From contig JAVBMT010000012.1 in assembly GCA_031552195.1 (NCBI GenBank), positions 1 to 41,420 on the forward strand: 41,420 nt of DNA, given 5' to 3'. Position 1 is the first letter of the stretch. Every line of letters begins with the position of its first letter. A program made the position numbers and the translations under genes. Origin of the DNA: JAVBMP01 sp031552195. Lineage in GTDB: Bacteria > Desulfobacterota > Desulfovibrionia > Desulfovibrionales > Desulfovibrionaceae. Shown in pieces: positions 25,007-33,016 of this stretch. The notes below the pieces were generated by a model that was not told where the DNA came from, searched no databases, and saw only the letters and a program-made list of their open reading frames with translations.

Positions 25007-25486
25007 ATGAAAAAAACCTCACAAAAAGATGATAAAATCCGTACTTGATGCAAAGAAACACAACTTCCTTACCGCACGGTGCGTAGAATTTGCCTTGCCT
25101 CAACTTTTTTTTTTAGTCAAGTCCCCTTGCCGTAAAAACAACGCCACCTCGCGCCGTTGCGTAAATTTTATCCAAATAAAACACTGTGTTACCATAAATG
25201 AACAAAATAAAAAAAATTATACTCGATACAGCTGCAAGTCGGCATTGTGAGAGAATCTTAAGAGACAAGGAAAACCGCCCTTGTTCCGGCCAGGAAAATT
25301 TTCTCTTGCGGCTTCTTACAGTTTAATCTTAATGTTTTGCCGATACGGACGCGATTCTCCGAGCGTTCGGCACGGGCTACGCCAAGCTTGGCACGGGCCT
25401 GGTTCAACGCCGGAACTGACGCGCCGGAATATGATTTCCTACCTTGCGGCCCCGGCCGAAGGCAAACTGAACCGGAACTTTACAAT
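25007..25486. other. Divergent intergenic region (480 bp)
   Basis: This gene-free stretch separates the RRM gene and the OB/HD nuclease gene. It includes a minus-strand TTGACT followed by a run of ten A, AT-rich sequence around 25190-25250, and a small stem ACAAGG/CCTTGT near 25263-25284. Reading frames here have no family look. It should hold promoters for both genes; I cannot place them. Confidence 0.35.
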
Positions 25487-26560
25487 ATGGAAAAAGGCAG
25501 CTTTATTTCCGACCTGCAAGCCGGAACCGATGTCACGGCTGTTTTCGTGCTGGCCTCCGCCCAGCAGGGGCAAGCCAAAAACGGCCCCTATTGGCGGTTG
25601 GAACTGCGCGACTCCAGCGGCGCCATCGAAGGCAAGATATGGTTCCCCCAAAGCCAGAATTACCCGGACCTGCAAGCCGGAAGCATAGTGCAGGTTTCCG
25701 GGCGGGTCGGCAGTTACCGCGAAAGAACGGAAATATCCGTTGAAGCTTTGCGCCCGCTTTCAGGCGAAGAAAAAACGTCTATCCCTCTGGGCGATCTGGT
25801 CCACGCCAGCCCCTACCGCCCGGAAGACATGCTGGAAGAGCTCAAAGAACTTTGCTCTTCCGTATTCGCCCACGCGCCCTGGAGAAAATTCGCCCGCGCC
25901 CTGCTTAAAGATGAGGAAATACTGGCCGGGCTGCTCGCGGCCCCGGCGGCTGTCAGCATGCACCACGCTTACGCCGGCGGCCTTCTTGAGCACACCCTTT
26001 CGGTCTGCGCGCTGTGCATGCTGCTGGCTGACCGTTACCCGGAGCTTGACAGGCAGACCTTGCTGGCCGGGGCCGTCTGCCACGACCTCGGGAAAATATG
26101 GGAACTGAGCTACGGCCTGAACACGGAATATACCGACGCCGGTCGGCTTATCGGGCACATCAGCATAGGTCTGGAAAAAATCGAGCCGCATTTGCGCAAA
26201 TGCGGGCTTGAGCCTGAATTGGCCGAGCATCTGAAACACCTGGTGCTAAGCCATCACGGCCAGCGTGAATTCGGCTCGCCCTGCCTGCCGAGCACGGCGG
26301 AAGCCATGGTCTTGCACTACGCGGACAACATTGACGCGAAAATGAACCAGATTGCGACCTCACTGAAAGATGTCACTCCGGGCGGGCAGGGCTGGTCGCC
26401 TTACGTGAAAGGACTGGACCGCGCGCTGTACAGGCCGCTCCGCACCCCCGAGGCCCAAAGAACGAAGAAAAACGCCGGTCCGGAACAAAGCGGGCGGGCC
26501 AAAGGCGACAACCAGAACCCGGCGCAGGCGGTGCAATGTTCATTACTTTTGAAGGAATAG
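25487..26560 (+). CDS. OB-fold and HD-domain nuclease, YhaM-like
   Basis: Probable 3'-5' exoribonuclease or HD phosphohydrolase of 357 residues, related to YhaM. I choose the ATG at 25487 (MEKGSFISDLQAGTDVTAVF), where the OB domain begins (about 1-90: ELRDSSGAIEGKIW, VQVSGRVGSY). The HD domain follows, with GGLLEHTLSVC, CHDLGKIWE (His199-Asp200), LSHHGQREFG and LHYADNIDAKMNQI, all metal or phosphate ligands in the family. The last 45 residues are charged and probably disordered, and may be specific to this lineage. Its end overlaps tmk by 25 bases, so the two are co-translated. Confidence 0.85.
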   Translation: MEKGSFISDLQAGTDVTAVFVLASAQQGQAKNGPYWRLELRDSSGAIEGKIWFPQSQNYPDLQAGSIVQVSGRVGSYRERTEISVEALRPLSGEEKTSIPLGDLVHASPYRPEDMLEELKELCSSVFAHAPWRKFARALLKDEEILAGLLAAPAAVSMHHAYAGGLLEHTLSVCALCMLLADRYPELDRQTLLAGAVCHDLGKIWELSYGLNTEYTDAGRLIGHISIGLEKIEPHLRKCGLEPELAEHLKHLVLSHHGQREFGSPCLPSTAEAMVLHYADNIDAKMNQIATSLKDVTPGGQGWSPYVKGLDRALYRPLRTPEAQRTKKNAGPEQSGRAKGDNQNPAQAVQCSLLLKE

Positions 26561-27180
26561 AAGGTTCCGGCAAGGGCACCATGCTCGCCTTGACCGAAGA
26601 CTGGCTCAAAGGACGGGGAAAAAAAGTCCTGCGTACAAGAGAGCCGGGCGGCTGCCCGCTGGGCCTGGAAATGCGCGCCCTGCTGCTTGACGCTAAAAAC
26701 TCCGGCATCTGCCCGCAGGCCGAACTGTTCATGTATCTGGCCGACCGCGCCCAGCACGTGCGCGAAATAATCGCCCCGGCCCTGGAAAAAGGGCTGACTG
26801 TGCTTTGCGACCGCTACGCGGATTCGACCATAGTATATCAAGGGTACGGACGCGGGCTTGATCGCGAAACGCTTTTCGGGTTGAACGACCTTGCCGTGGC
26901 CGGGCTGTGGCCGGAACTGACCATTGTGCTGGACCTTGACGAGCCGACCGGGCTGGAGCGGGCCAGACGCCGCAACAAAGAACTGGGGCTTGAGGAAAAA
27001 GAGGGGCGCTTCGAGGCTGAAGCCCTGGCCTTCCACCGGCGCATCCGCCAGGGCTATCTTGACTGGGCCGGAAAACACCCTGACCGCGTCAGGGTTGTTG
27101 ACGCCTCCGGCAGCCCGGAAAAAGTGTTCAACCGGGTGAAGGCCTGCATTGAAAGCGCCTGCGCGCGCCGGGACGGTTAA
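26536..27180 (+). CDS. tmk: Thymidylate kinase
   Basis: Phosphorylates dTMP to dTDP for DNA synthesis, 214 residues. The P-loop GIEGSGKGT lies at 7-15, the LTRE-type motif is RTREPGGCPLG, and DRYADSTIVYQGYGRG is the dTMP-contact helix. The lid region carries RARRRNKELGLEEKEGRFE. The ATG lies inside the upstream nuclease gene; no good ribosome site is visible, so coupling is likely. Confidence 0.95.
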   Translation: MFITFEGIEGSGKGTMLALTEDWLKGRGKKVLRTREPGGCPLGLEMRALLLDAKNSGICPQAELFMYLADRAQHVREIIAPALEKGLTVLCDRYADSTIVYQGYGRGLDRETLFGLNDLAVAGLWPELTIVLDLDEPTGLERARRRNKELGLEEKEGRFEAEALAFHRRIRQGYLDWAGKHPDRVRVVDASGSPEKVFNRVKACIESACARRDG

Positions 27181-27226
27181 GACAAAAACCTGGCGCAAAA
27201 ATCCAACGGCGGGCGGAAAACGTGAT

Positions 27227-27273
27227 AAAACCCGGTGCGTTACGGCTTTTCCACCGTAAGCGCTCCGGGTTTT
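27227..27273. terminator. Bidirectional terminator between tmk and the small repeat-protein gene
   Basis: AAAACCCGG and CCGGGTTTT enclose an inner stem TTACGG/CCGTAA. The T-runs on both strands let it serve tmk (plus) and the convergent small gene (minus). Confidence 0.8.
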
Positions 27274-27334
27274 ACTTCTCCCGCTCAAGCCTGGCGCAGC
27301 TTGTTTCCAGCCCGGCTTCCCGCAAAGAACCCGC

Positions 27335-27667
27335 TCAGCAATAGGCCGCTGAAAGTATGTCCTTGCTGAAGTTGTAGGTATCGCTCATTGCGTTGCCACT
27401 GCCGCTGTTAAGGGCGTCAAGCGTGCCTGAGACTATGTCTTTCGGCCCGCTGCCGCAAAGGTAATCCATTACGGCGCCCTTGTCGGAATAAGCCGCCGAC
27501 AGGATCGATTTGCTGAGGTCGTAAGTGTCGCTCATCGCATCGCCCTTGCCGGTGTATAAAGGGCTGTTCAGGGCGTTGAGGGTGCCGGAAACTATGTCTC
27601 CGTACATTCTCGCCGACTGAACCGCCCCGGCCATCGTTGCCATGCTCGCTGCCATATCGTTTGCCAT
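27335..27667 (-). CDS. Small protein with two internal repeats, function unknown
   Basis: 110 residues, starting at the ATG at 27667 (MANDMAASMATMAGAVQSAR), which has AGAGGAGGG six bases before it, a very strong site. I do not recognise the family. Two units are evident: residues 24-60 and 77-109 share DIVSGTLxALNS, then GxAMSDTYxxSKxILSAAY. The second unit ends one residue before the C-terminus, so the protein closes ...AAYC. The first 20 residues are Ala/Met-rich and could form an amphipathic helix. There is no signal peptide or membrane segment. A weak resemblance of the N-terminus to YjfB-like motility proteins is noted without weight. It is a single gene, convergent with tmk, with a shared terminator. 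Confidence 0.75.
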   Translation of the reverse strand: MANDMAASMATMAGAVQSARMYGDIVSGTLNALNSPLYTGKGDAMSDTYDLSKSILSAAYSDKGAVMDYLCGSGPKDIVSGTLDALNSGSGNAMSDTYNFSKDILSAAYC

Positions 27668-28037
27668 AAACCCTCCTCTGAACTCCGCCGGAAAATGCGG
27701 CGAAGCGATACAGGCAGCCGGGCTGTGCGGGAAATTATATTCCTGCAAGCATATCGGCAGGCCTCCGGAAAACTTTAGACCATTTCAATTTTGATAATGT
27801 TCCGGCAACGCGCATGCGCCGCCTTCAGCAAAAATGGCCGCCCTGAAGACTCCGCAGATCCCAGGAGAAAGGCCGCAACTTGCCGCCTTAGGGAGACTAT
27901 GTCTTTTCTATGGCGAAAATCAGCAAAGGCGGATAAGCTGCCCTTGGCCGGCGCAACGCCCACCCGCACAGCCGCCTGGCGCGCGACGCGCGCAAGGCGG
28001 CGCTCTCATCACCTTAACCCACCCCTTGAGGATTGCT
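27668..28037. other. Intergenic region (370 bp) without recognised feature
   Basis: This lies between the divergent small repeat-protein gene and the deoxyribosyltransferase-like gene. Short frames here have no protein-like composition. No terminator, RNA gene or riboswitch was recognised. It should carry promoters in both directions. Confidence 0.3.
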
Positions 28038-28445
28038 ATGCGCATATACATAGCCGCATCATGGAAGCACCAGCACGCCGTTGAAATGCTTACTGAAATT
28101 CTGGAAGCCAAAGGGCATGAAATACTCTCATGGCTGCGCGAAGGCCGGCCGGAAGAGGCTTTCCTTTCAAAACGCGAATTGACCGCCTTTATAAATTCCG
28201 GTGAAGGGAAACGGGTGTTCGATTTTTGCGTGAATTCCGCGACCAGGGCCGACCTTCTGGTCTACCTCGGCCCGTCCGGCTGCGACGCCTGGGCGGAAGT
28301 CGGCGCGGCTTACGGCTCCGGCGTGCCTGTGCTGGGCCTTCTGGCCAAATCGGAAGACGTGGGCCTGATGCGCCATATGATCGGCAGCTGGTACAGATCA
28401 GTTTCCGAACTGGTTGAAGCGGTGGAAGCCATGAGGAAGCCATAG
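28038..28445 (+). CDS. Nucleoside 2-deoxyribosyltransferase-like protein
   Basis: A small protein of 135 residues of the nucleoside 2-deoxyribosyltransferase/TIR-like fold group. The start MRIYIAASWKHQHAVEML fits the first strand and helix, preceded by GAGG. The central ADLLVYLGPSGCDAWAEVGA carries the D-x-x-V pattern and a Glu87 at the position of the catalytic glutamate, followed by YGSGVPVLGL. The usual Asp/Asn near the N-terminal sugar site is not evident. Its substrate, a nucleoside or nucleotide, cannot be told. Confidence 0.7.
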   Translation: MRIYIAASWKHQHAVEMLTEILEAKGHEILSWLREGRPEEAFLSKRELTAFINSGEGKRVFDFCVNSATRADLLVYLGPSGCDAWAEVGAAYGSGVPVLGLLAKSEDVGLMRHMIGSWYRSVSELVEAVEAMRKP

Positions 28446-28589
28446 CCATATTTTTTAGTAATATATTGAAATATATTGATAAAAAAAATAAAGCTTGACA
28501 AAATAATTTCGCTCTGACTAGCTGGCGTGAACCGGCGCAGGAAAACGCGCCGGAAAAACGCGAACCGCTTGAAACGTGAGGTAACCGAT

Positions 28590-29861
28590 ATGAACATGAC
28601 CCGCAAAGACCGCACCGAGGGCATCTACAGCCGCCGCGAGGTGCTGGACGAAGGCGAACGCCGCCAGTTTTACCTGATTCAGCTTAAAGATCTGCTGGCT
28701 TACGCCTACCGTTATTCCGAAGACGTTAAAAAGCGCTTTGACCGCGCCCAGTTCAATGTGGAAAAGTTCAAGTCTTTGACCGACCTGAAGCATATTCCCA
28801 TTCTCAAGAAAAAAGAGCTGATCTTTTTGCAGGCTATGGGGCCGCGCCTTGGCGGCCTTCTGACCAAAGACATCGGCGAACTCAAGCGTATTTTTCTTTC
28901 GCCCGGCCCTATTTTCGACCCTGAAGACCGCATGGACGACTATTGGGGCTATACCGAGGCCTTTTACTCCGTCGGCTTCCGCCCGGGCGACGTGGCGCAG
29001 ATAACCTTCAATTACCACCTATCGCCCGCCGGGCTGATGTTTGAAGAACCTTTACGCAACCTCGGCTGCGCCGTAATGCCTGCCGGGCCGGGCAACGCCT
29101 CCACCCAGCTGGAAATAATGCAGAAGCTGCGCGTTTCCGGGTATGTGGGCACGCCTAGCTACCTGATGCACCTGGCGCAGAAGGCGGAAGAAAAAGGCCT
29201 CAACCTGCGCAAGGATCTTTTTCTGGAAGTGGCCTTCGTCACCGGTGAGAAGTTCTCGGAAAAAATGCGCTCGCAGCTGGAAAAGAAGTTCGACATCCTC
29301 ATGCGCCAGGGGTACGGCACGGCGGACGTCGGCTGCGTGGGCTACGAATGTTTCCATAAGAGCGGCCTGCATATAGCCAACCGCGCCTATGTGGAAATAT
29401 GCCACCCGGATACCGGAATTCCCCTGAAAGACGGGGAAGTGGGCGAAATTGTCGTCACGGCCTTCAATAAAACCTATCCGCTCATCCGCTTCGCCACGGG
29501 CGACCTTTCCTATATTGACCGCTCTCCCTGCCTGTGCGGCCGCACCAGCCCGCGCCTGGGCAACATTGTCGGGCGCGTCGACACCACCGCCCGCATCAAA
29601 GGCATGTTCGTATACCCGCATCAGGTTGAACAGGTGCTTTCGCGCTTTGAGGAAATCAAACGCTGGCAGATTGAAGTCACCAACCCGGGCGGCATAGACG
29701 AAATGGTGCTGTATATAGAAGCCGCCAGCTTCAAGCGCGAAGACGAGCTTTTGCACCAGTTCCGCGAACGCATCAAGCTGCGTCCCGATCTGAAAATTCT
29801 TGCCCCCGGCTCTTTGCCTCCGCAAATCAGGCCGATTGAAGACAAGAGAGAATGGGACTGA
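28590..29861 (+). CDS. Phenylacetate-CoA-ligase-like adenylating protein without the usual P-loop
   Basis: ANL-superfamily homologue of PaaK, 423 residues. I take the ATG at 28590 (MNMTRKDRTEGIYSRREVLD) with GAGGT before it. The overall plan follows PaaK: LKDLLAYAYRYSEDVKKRFD, later LRVSGYVGTPSYLMHL, GYGTADVGCVGYEC, DGEVGEIVVTAF and CGRTSPRLGNIVGRVD. The Ser/Thr/Gly-rich ATP loop (SSGTTGKP in PaaK) is replaced by IFLSPGPIFDPEDR, so ATP use may differ or be lost. It is preceded by an AT-rich gap and followed by the ChaN gene after 69 bases that include a 9-bp stem (29877-29910). A role in aryl- or fatty-acid activation is only a guess. Confidence 0.8.
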   Translation: MNMTRKDRTEGIYSRREVLDEGERRQFYLIQLKDLLAYAYRYSEDVKKRFDRAQFNVEKFKSLTDLKHIPILKKKELIFLQAMGPRLGGLLTKDIGELKRIFLSPGPIFDPEDRMDDYWGYTEAFYSVGFRPGDVAQITFNYHLSPAGLMFEEPLRNLGCAVMPAGPGNASTQLEIMQKLRVSGYVGTPSYLMHLAQKAEEKGLNLRKDLFLEVAFVTGEKFSEKMRSQLEKKFDILMRQGYGTADVGCVGYECFHKSGLHIANRAYVEICHPDTGIPLKDGEVGEIVVTAFNKTYPLIRFATGDLSYIDRSPCLCGRTSPRLGNIVGRVDTTARIKGMFVYPHQVEQVLSRFEEIKRWQIEVTNPGGIDEMVLYIEAASFKREDELLHQFRERIKLRPDLKILAPGSLPPQIRPIEDKREWD

Positions 29862-29930
29862 TCAAACCGTCTTATTTCGCCCGCCCGCCAGGCCTCTGCC
29901 CGGCGGGCGAAGAGAACTAAGGAGATTTTT

Positions 29931-31148
29931 ATGCGCTGCAAGATTCTGACTCTGTTGTCCGCCGTAATGTTGCTGTCCGCCTGCGCGGCCCAGACGCGCC
30001 AAACCCCTTCAAGCCCGCAGGAAAATTATGTGGAAGGCGGCTTGCTGCTTCCGGGCGGCGCCCCGCTCGCTGAAGAAAGCTTCATCCGCGAACTGGCCGA
30101 CGTCCAGTTCATTCTGGTCGGAGAAATCCATAACTCTTATTGCGACCATACGGCCCAGGCCAGAATTCTGGAAACCCTGGCCCGTTCGGACATCAAGCCA
30201 GTGCTCGGGCTGGAGATGGTAAGCCGTGACAAACAGGCGGCGCTTGACAGCTTCAATGACGGCAAACTCAGCCTGGAAGATCTGCCCGGAGCGTTGGGGT
30301 GGAAGTCCGGTTTCGATTTATACCGCCCGGTTTTTGAAATCGCCAGGGCCTATAACGTGCCGGTTTACGCTCTGAACCTGCCCAGAGAAATAGTGCGCAG
30401 CGCCCGCATAAACGGCCTTGACGGGCTGGAAAACCCCAAATATCAGGAATGGCTGCCCAAGCACCTTATTTTGCCCATGCCCGCCCAGCAAAAAGTTCTG
30501 GCCGATTTTTACGCAAACGCCAAAACCGGCATGCTGAAACAGAAAAAAAACAACCCGAAGCAAAACAAAGTGGCTTTTGACCGTTTTATACTGGCCCAGT
30601 CGCTCTGGGATTGCAGCATGGCGGAAAACGCCGTGGCCGTGCATGAAATGACCAAGCGCCCGGTAATGGTGCTGGCCGGAACCATGCATGTGGATTACGG
30701 CTGGGGCATAGCCTACCGCATCGCCTCAGTCGACATGTTCCTGCGCTCCAAACTGGTTTCTCCCTGGAGAACTCGCCCGGTTACGGACGGCAAGGCGGAA
30801 AACGCCTCTACCCTGCCCCCTAAAGGCAAAGCCGACTTCTTCTATTATTGCCCGCCTTCGATGAAAAGCCGGCTGGGCATGACTTTGGCTAACAGCCAAG
30901 ACGATTACGGTGATGTTGTGGTTGAAAACGTCGTTCCCGGTTCGCCGGCGGAAAAAAGCGGCCTGAAAAAAGGCGACGTCATATATGAGGCCGGTGGCCG
31001 GAGCATCTCCACCCCCTATGACCTGCACCTGGCAAGCATGGCGGAAAAAAACGGCGATACGCTGGAATTGAAAATCACGCGGGAAGGCGCGAAGCGGGCA
31101 TTAAAACTTGAATTGCCGCAACGCGCTGAAACTGTGAAAAATAAATAG
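29931..31148 (+). CDS. ChaN-family lipoprotein with C-terminal PDZ domain
   Basis: 405 residues. The signal peptide ends at LLSAC (lipidated Cys18). The ChaN/haem-binding-uptake domain spans about 40-290 with ILVGEIHNSYCDHTAQARIL and VLAGTMHVDYGWGIAYRI, the paired motifs of the TraB/ChaN group. A PDZ domain follows (about 310-400: VVENVVPGSPAEKSGLKKGD, then IYEAGGRSI). ChaN proteins bind haem and have been linked to iron uptake; the PDZ domain suggests a protein partner. An AAGGAG lies before the ATG. The stop codon TAG shares its G with the first base of a dispersed repeat. Confidence 0.88.
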   Translation: MRCKILTLLSAVMLLSACAAQTRQTPSSPQENYVEGGLLLPGGAPLAEESFIRELADVQFILVGEIHNSYCDHTAQARILETLARSDIKPVLGLEMVSRDKQAALDSFNDGKLSLEDLPGALGWKSGFDLYRPVFEIARAYNVPVYALNLPREIVRSARINGLDGLENPKYQEWLPKHLILPMPAQQKVLADFYANAKTGMLKQKKNNPKQNKVAFDRFILAQSLWDCSMAENAVAVHEMTKRPVMVLAGTMHVDYGWGIAYRIASVDMFLRSKLVSPWRTRPVTDGKAENASTLPPKGKADFFYYCPPSMKSRLGMTLANSQDDYGDVVVENVVPGSPAEKSGLKKGDVIYEAGGRSISTPYDLHLASMAEKNGDTLELKITREGAKRALKLELPQRAETVKNK

Positions 31149-31326
31149 GGCATTCTAACTTTGAAAAAGTTTAAACGCCCTGGCGGCCGCGTTAGCGTAC
31201 GCCCGCAAGCGAGCAAAGCGGCGTGCCTTTAGTGCAAGCCGCTTTGGGCTTGCACATGTCGGATAAAATATAGCCTTCTGTATCCAAAACCGATTCCTGC
31301 AGATATATTTCAAAGCTAAAATACTC
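31148..31326 (-). repeat. Dispersed repeat family A, copy 2
   Basis: A 179-base element with inverted ends GGGCATTCTAACTTTGAAA and, on the minus strand, GAGTATTTTAGCTTTGAAA. Its minus strand matches copy 1 through ATCGGTTTTGGATACAGAAG and the following GGCTATATTTTATCCG. TA (31146-31147) precedes it on the left and belongs to the ChaN stop codon; the right flank is TG. An additional GC-rich stretch near the left end is shared with copy 4 at 32857. Confidence 0.7.
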
Positions 31327-31350
31327 TGGAACCCCGCTGTTGCAAACCGC

Positions 31351-31392
31351 AAAAAAATCCGCCCTCAACCGAAATTGAGGGCGGATTTTTTT
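31351..31392 (+). terminator. Terminator downstream of the ChaN gene
   Basis: AAAAAAATCCGCCCTCAA and TTGAGGGCGGATTTTTTT form an 18-bp stem with a 6-base loop. It lies beyond the dispersed repeat, 200 bases after the ChaN stop, so the ChaN message probably includes the repeat. Confidence 0.9.
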
Positions 31393-31493
31393 GGCGTCCG
31401 GGGCGGAGCAAGGCTTTACAAGAATGGCGCTAAACCATAACATAGCGCTTCGTTGCCCGTTTTCCAACCCAACCAACGCACTGCGAGAGCATC

Positions 31494-32753
31494 ATGCCCC
31501 AGATTCGTTCAGCTTACACTGACGCCAGAAATTTCTTCGGTTCGACAACTCCGCAGGAGCTGATCAGCCTTTACGGTTCGCCGCTCTATGTTTACAACGA
31601 AAACATACTGCGCGAGCGCTGCCGTGAGCTGCTCCGGCTTTCCGGCCACCCCGGCTTTACGGTTTCATATTCGGCCAAAGCCAATTCAAACCCGCACCTG
31701 CTGGCTATCGTGCGCGAAGAAGGCCTAGGAGTTGACGCGATGTCGCCAGGCGAAATGGCCATGCACCACCGGGCCGGTTTTTCCAAAGAACAGATAACTT
31801 ACGTTTCCAACAACATTTCCCGCGAAGAAATGGCTTACGCCGCGGCCAACAGCTCGCTGGTAAGCGTTGATTCGGTGGCGCAGCTCAAGGCCTTCGCGTC
31901 GGTTGCCCCCGGCAGCCGGGTAATGCTGCGCCTGAACCCTGGCATAGGGGCCGGGCACCATCAGAAAGTGGTAACTGCCGGAAAAGACACCAAATTCGGA
32001 ATTACGCCGGAAGACATCGACGAAGCGCGCGAAATATGCCGCCGCCATAACCTTGCCATTGCCGGCCTGAACCAGCATGTAGGCTCGCTTTTCATGCAGC
32101 CGGACGCCTTTTTGCGGGCGGCGGAATGGCTGCTGGAGGCGGCGGAATCTTTTTCCGGGCTGGAATTGATAGACTTCGGCGGCGGTTTCGGCATTCCCTA
32201 TCACAAATACCAGAGGGAAAAACGCCTTAACATGGATGAGCTGGGGGAAAAACTGAACGCGCTTATCAGTAACTGGGCCGCGAAACACAACTATAAAGGG
32301 CGCTTCATGCTTGAACCAGGCCGCTACGTCGCGGCTGAATGCGGCCTTTTGCTGGGCTCGGTCAATGCCGTAAAAAATAACGGCCCCACGCGCTATGTGG
32401 GAACCGACCTCGGCTTTAACGTGCTGTCCCGCCCCATCATGTACGACTCTTTCCATGACCTTGAAATTTACCGGGCTGAAGGCCTGGTTTCCCCAAGCCA
32501 GAGCAGCATGGCGCAGACTATTGTCGGCAACATTTGCGAAACCGGAGACATTATCGCAAAAAACCGCATGCTGCCGGAAATTATCGAGGGAGACATTCTG
32601 GGCGTTCTCGACGCCGGGGCTTACGGCTACGCCATGGCCTCGCCTTATAACCAACGCCTGCGCCCGGCCGAGGTGCTTATCACGGCTGACGGCGCTCACC
32701 GCCTGATCCGCCGCCGGGAAACCCCGGAAGACCTGCTGGCGCTTGTTCCGTAA
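31494..32753 (+). CDS. lysA: Diaminopimelate decarboxylase
   Basis: PLP enzyme converting meso-diaminopimelate to lysine, 419 residues. VSYSAKANSN holds the PLP lysine (Lys62). HVGSLF, the glycine loop IDFGGGFGIPYHKY, LEPGRYVAAECG, GNICETGDIIA with the second-subunit Cys, and DAGAYGYAMASPYNQR are all present and in family order. The start MPQIRSAYTDARNFFG is preceded by TGCGAGAGCATC, a weak site. It stands alone between two terminators. Confidence 0.94.
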   Translation: MPQIRSAYTDARNFFGSTTPQELISLYGSPLYVYNENILRERCRELLRLSGHPGFTVSYSAKANSNPHLLAIVREEGLGVDAMSPGEMAMHHRAGFSKEQITYVSNNISREEMAYAAANSSLVSVDSVAQLKAFASVAPGSRVMLRLNPGIGAGHHQKVVTAGKDTKFGITPEDIDEAREICRRHNLAIAGLNQHVGSLFMQPDAFLRAAEWLLEAAESFSGLELIDFGGGFGIPYHKYQREKRLNMDELGEKLNALISNWAAKHNYKGRFMLEPGRYVAAECGLLLGSVNAVKNNGPTRYVGTDLGFNVLSRPIMYDSFHDLEIYRAEGLVSPSQSSMAQTIVGNICETGDIIAKNRMLPEIIEGDILGVLDAGAYGYAMASPYNQRLRPAEVLITADGAHRLIRRRETPEDLLALVP

Positions 32754-32817
32754 AGATACCGGGCTTCAGAAAGACACTGCTCAGAAATACGCTTTGTCTC
32801 CAAAAACCGCTTCACAT

Positions 32818-32853
32818 AAAGGGCGGCCTCGAAAATTTCCGGGGCCGCCCTTT
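32818..32853 (+). terminator. Terminator after lysA
   Basis: AAAGGGCGGCC and GGCCGCCCTTT form an 11-bp stem, 64 bases after the lysA stop, followed by ATGG; the T-run is short. Confidence 0.6.
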
Positions 32854-32856
32854 ATG

Positions 32857-32907
32857 GCATTTTAACTTTGAAACTGCTCTGGCGACACGCTTGCGGCGCC
32901 CGCAAGT
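32857..32907 (+). repeat. Dispersed repeat family A, copy 4 (left part only)
   Basis: GGCATTTTAACTTTGAAAC repeats the family A end. It is followed by CTCTGGCG and CCCGCAAG spaced as in the left half of copy 2. No right end is found, so this is a truncated copy. Confidence 0.5.
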
Positions 32908-32923
32908 TTGGCACTCTTGTGAC

Positions 32924-32997
32924 TGTTCACCCTGTTCTCGTTTCGGTTTGCTGTTGTCTCGCAACTTCAGCCTTACCGATTTGAGGCAGGGTGAACA
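32924..32997. repeat. 11-bp perfect inverted repeat with 52-base interior
   Basis: TGTTCACCCTG (32924-32934) and CAGGGTGAACA (32987-32997) are exact inverted copies. The interior is T-rich and lacks further symmetry. It could be a small transposon end pair or a long-loop terminator for the NTF2-like gene on the minus strand. Confidence 0.4.
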
Positions 32998-33016
32998 ACC
33001 TATTGAAACATTACAC

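Noticed and set aside
25337..25486. N-terminal extension of the OB/HD nuclease by 50 residues
   Set aside because: The OB domain begins exactly at the ATG at 25487 and the upstream codons look like non-coding sequence.
27878..27915. Possible small riboswitch-like pairing (GGCCGC/GCCGCC near a GGGAGAC)
   Set aside because: The pairing is short and does not match a class I can name; no downstream gene start fits.
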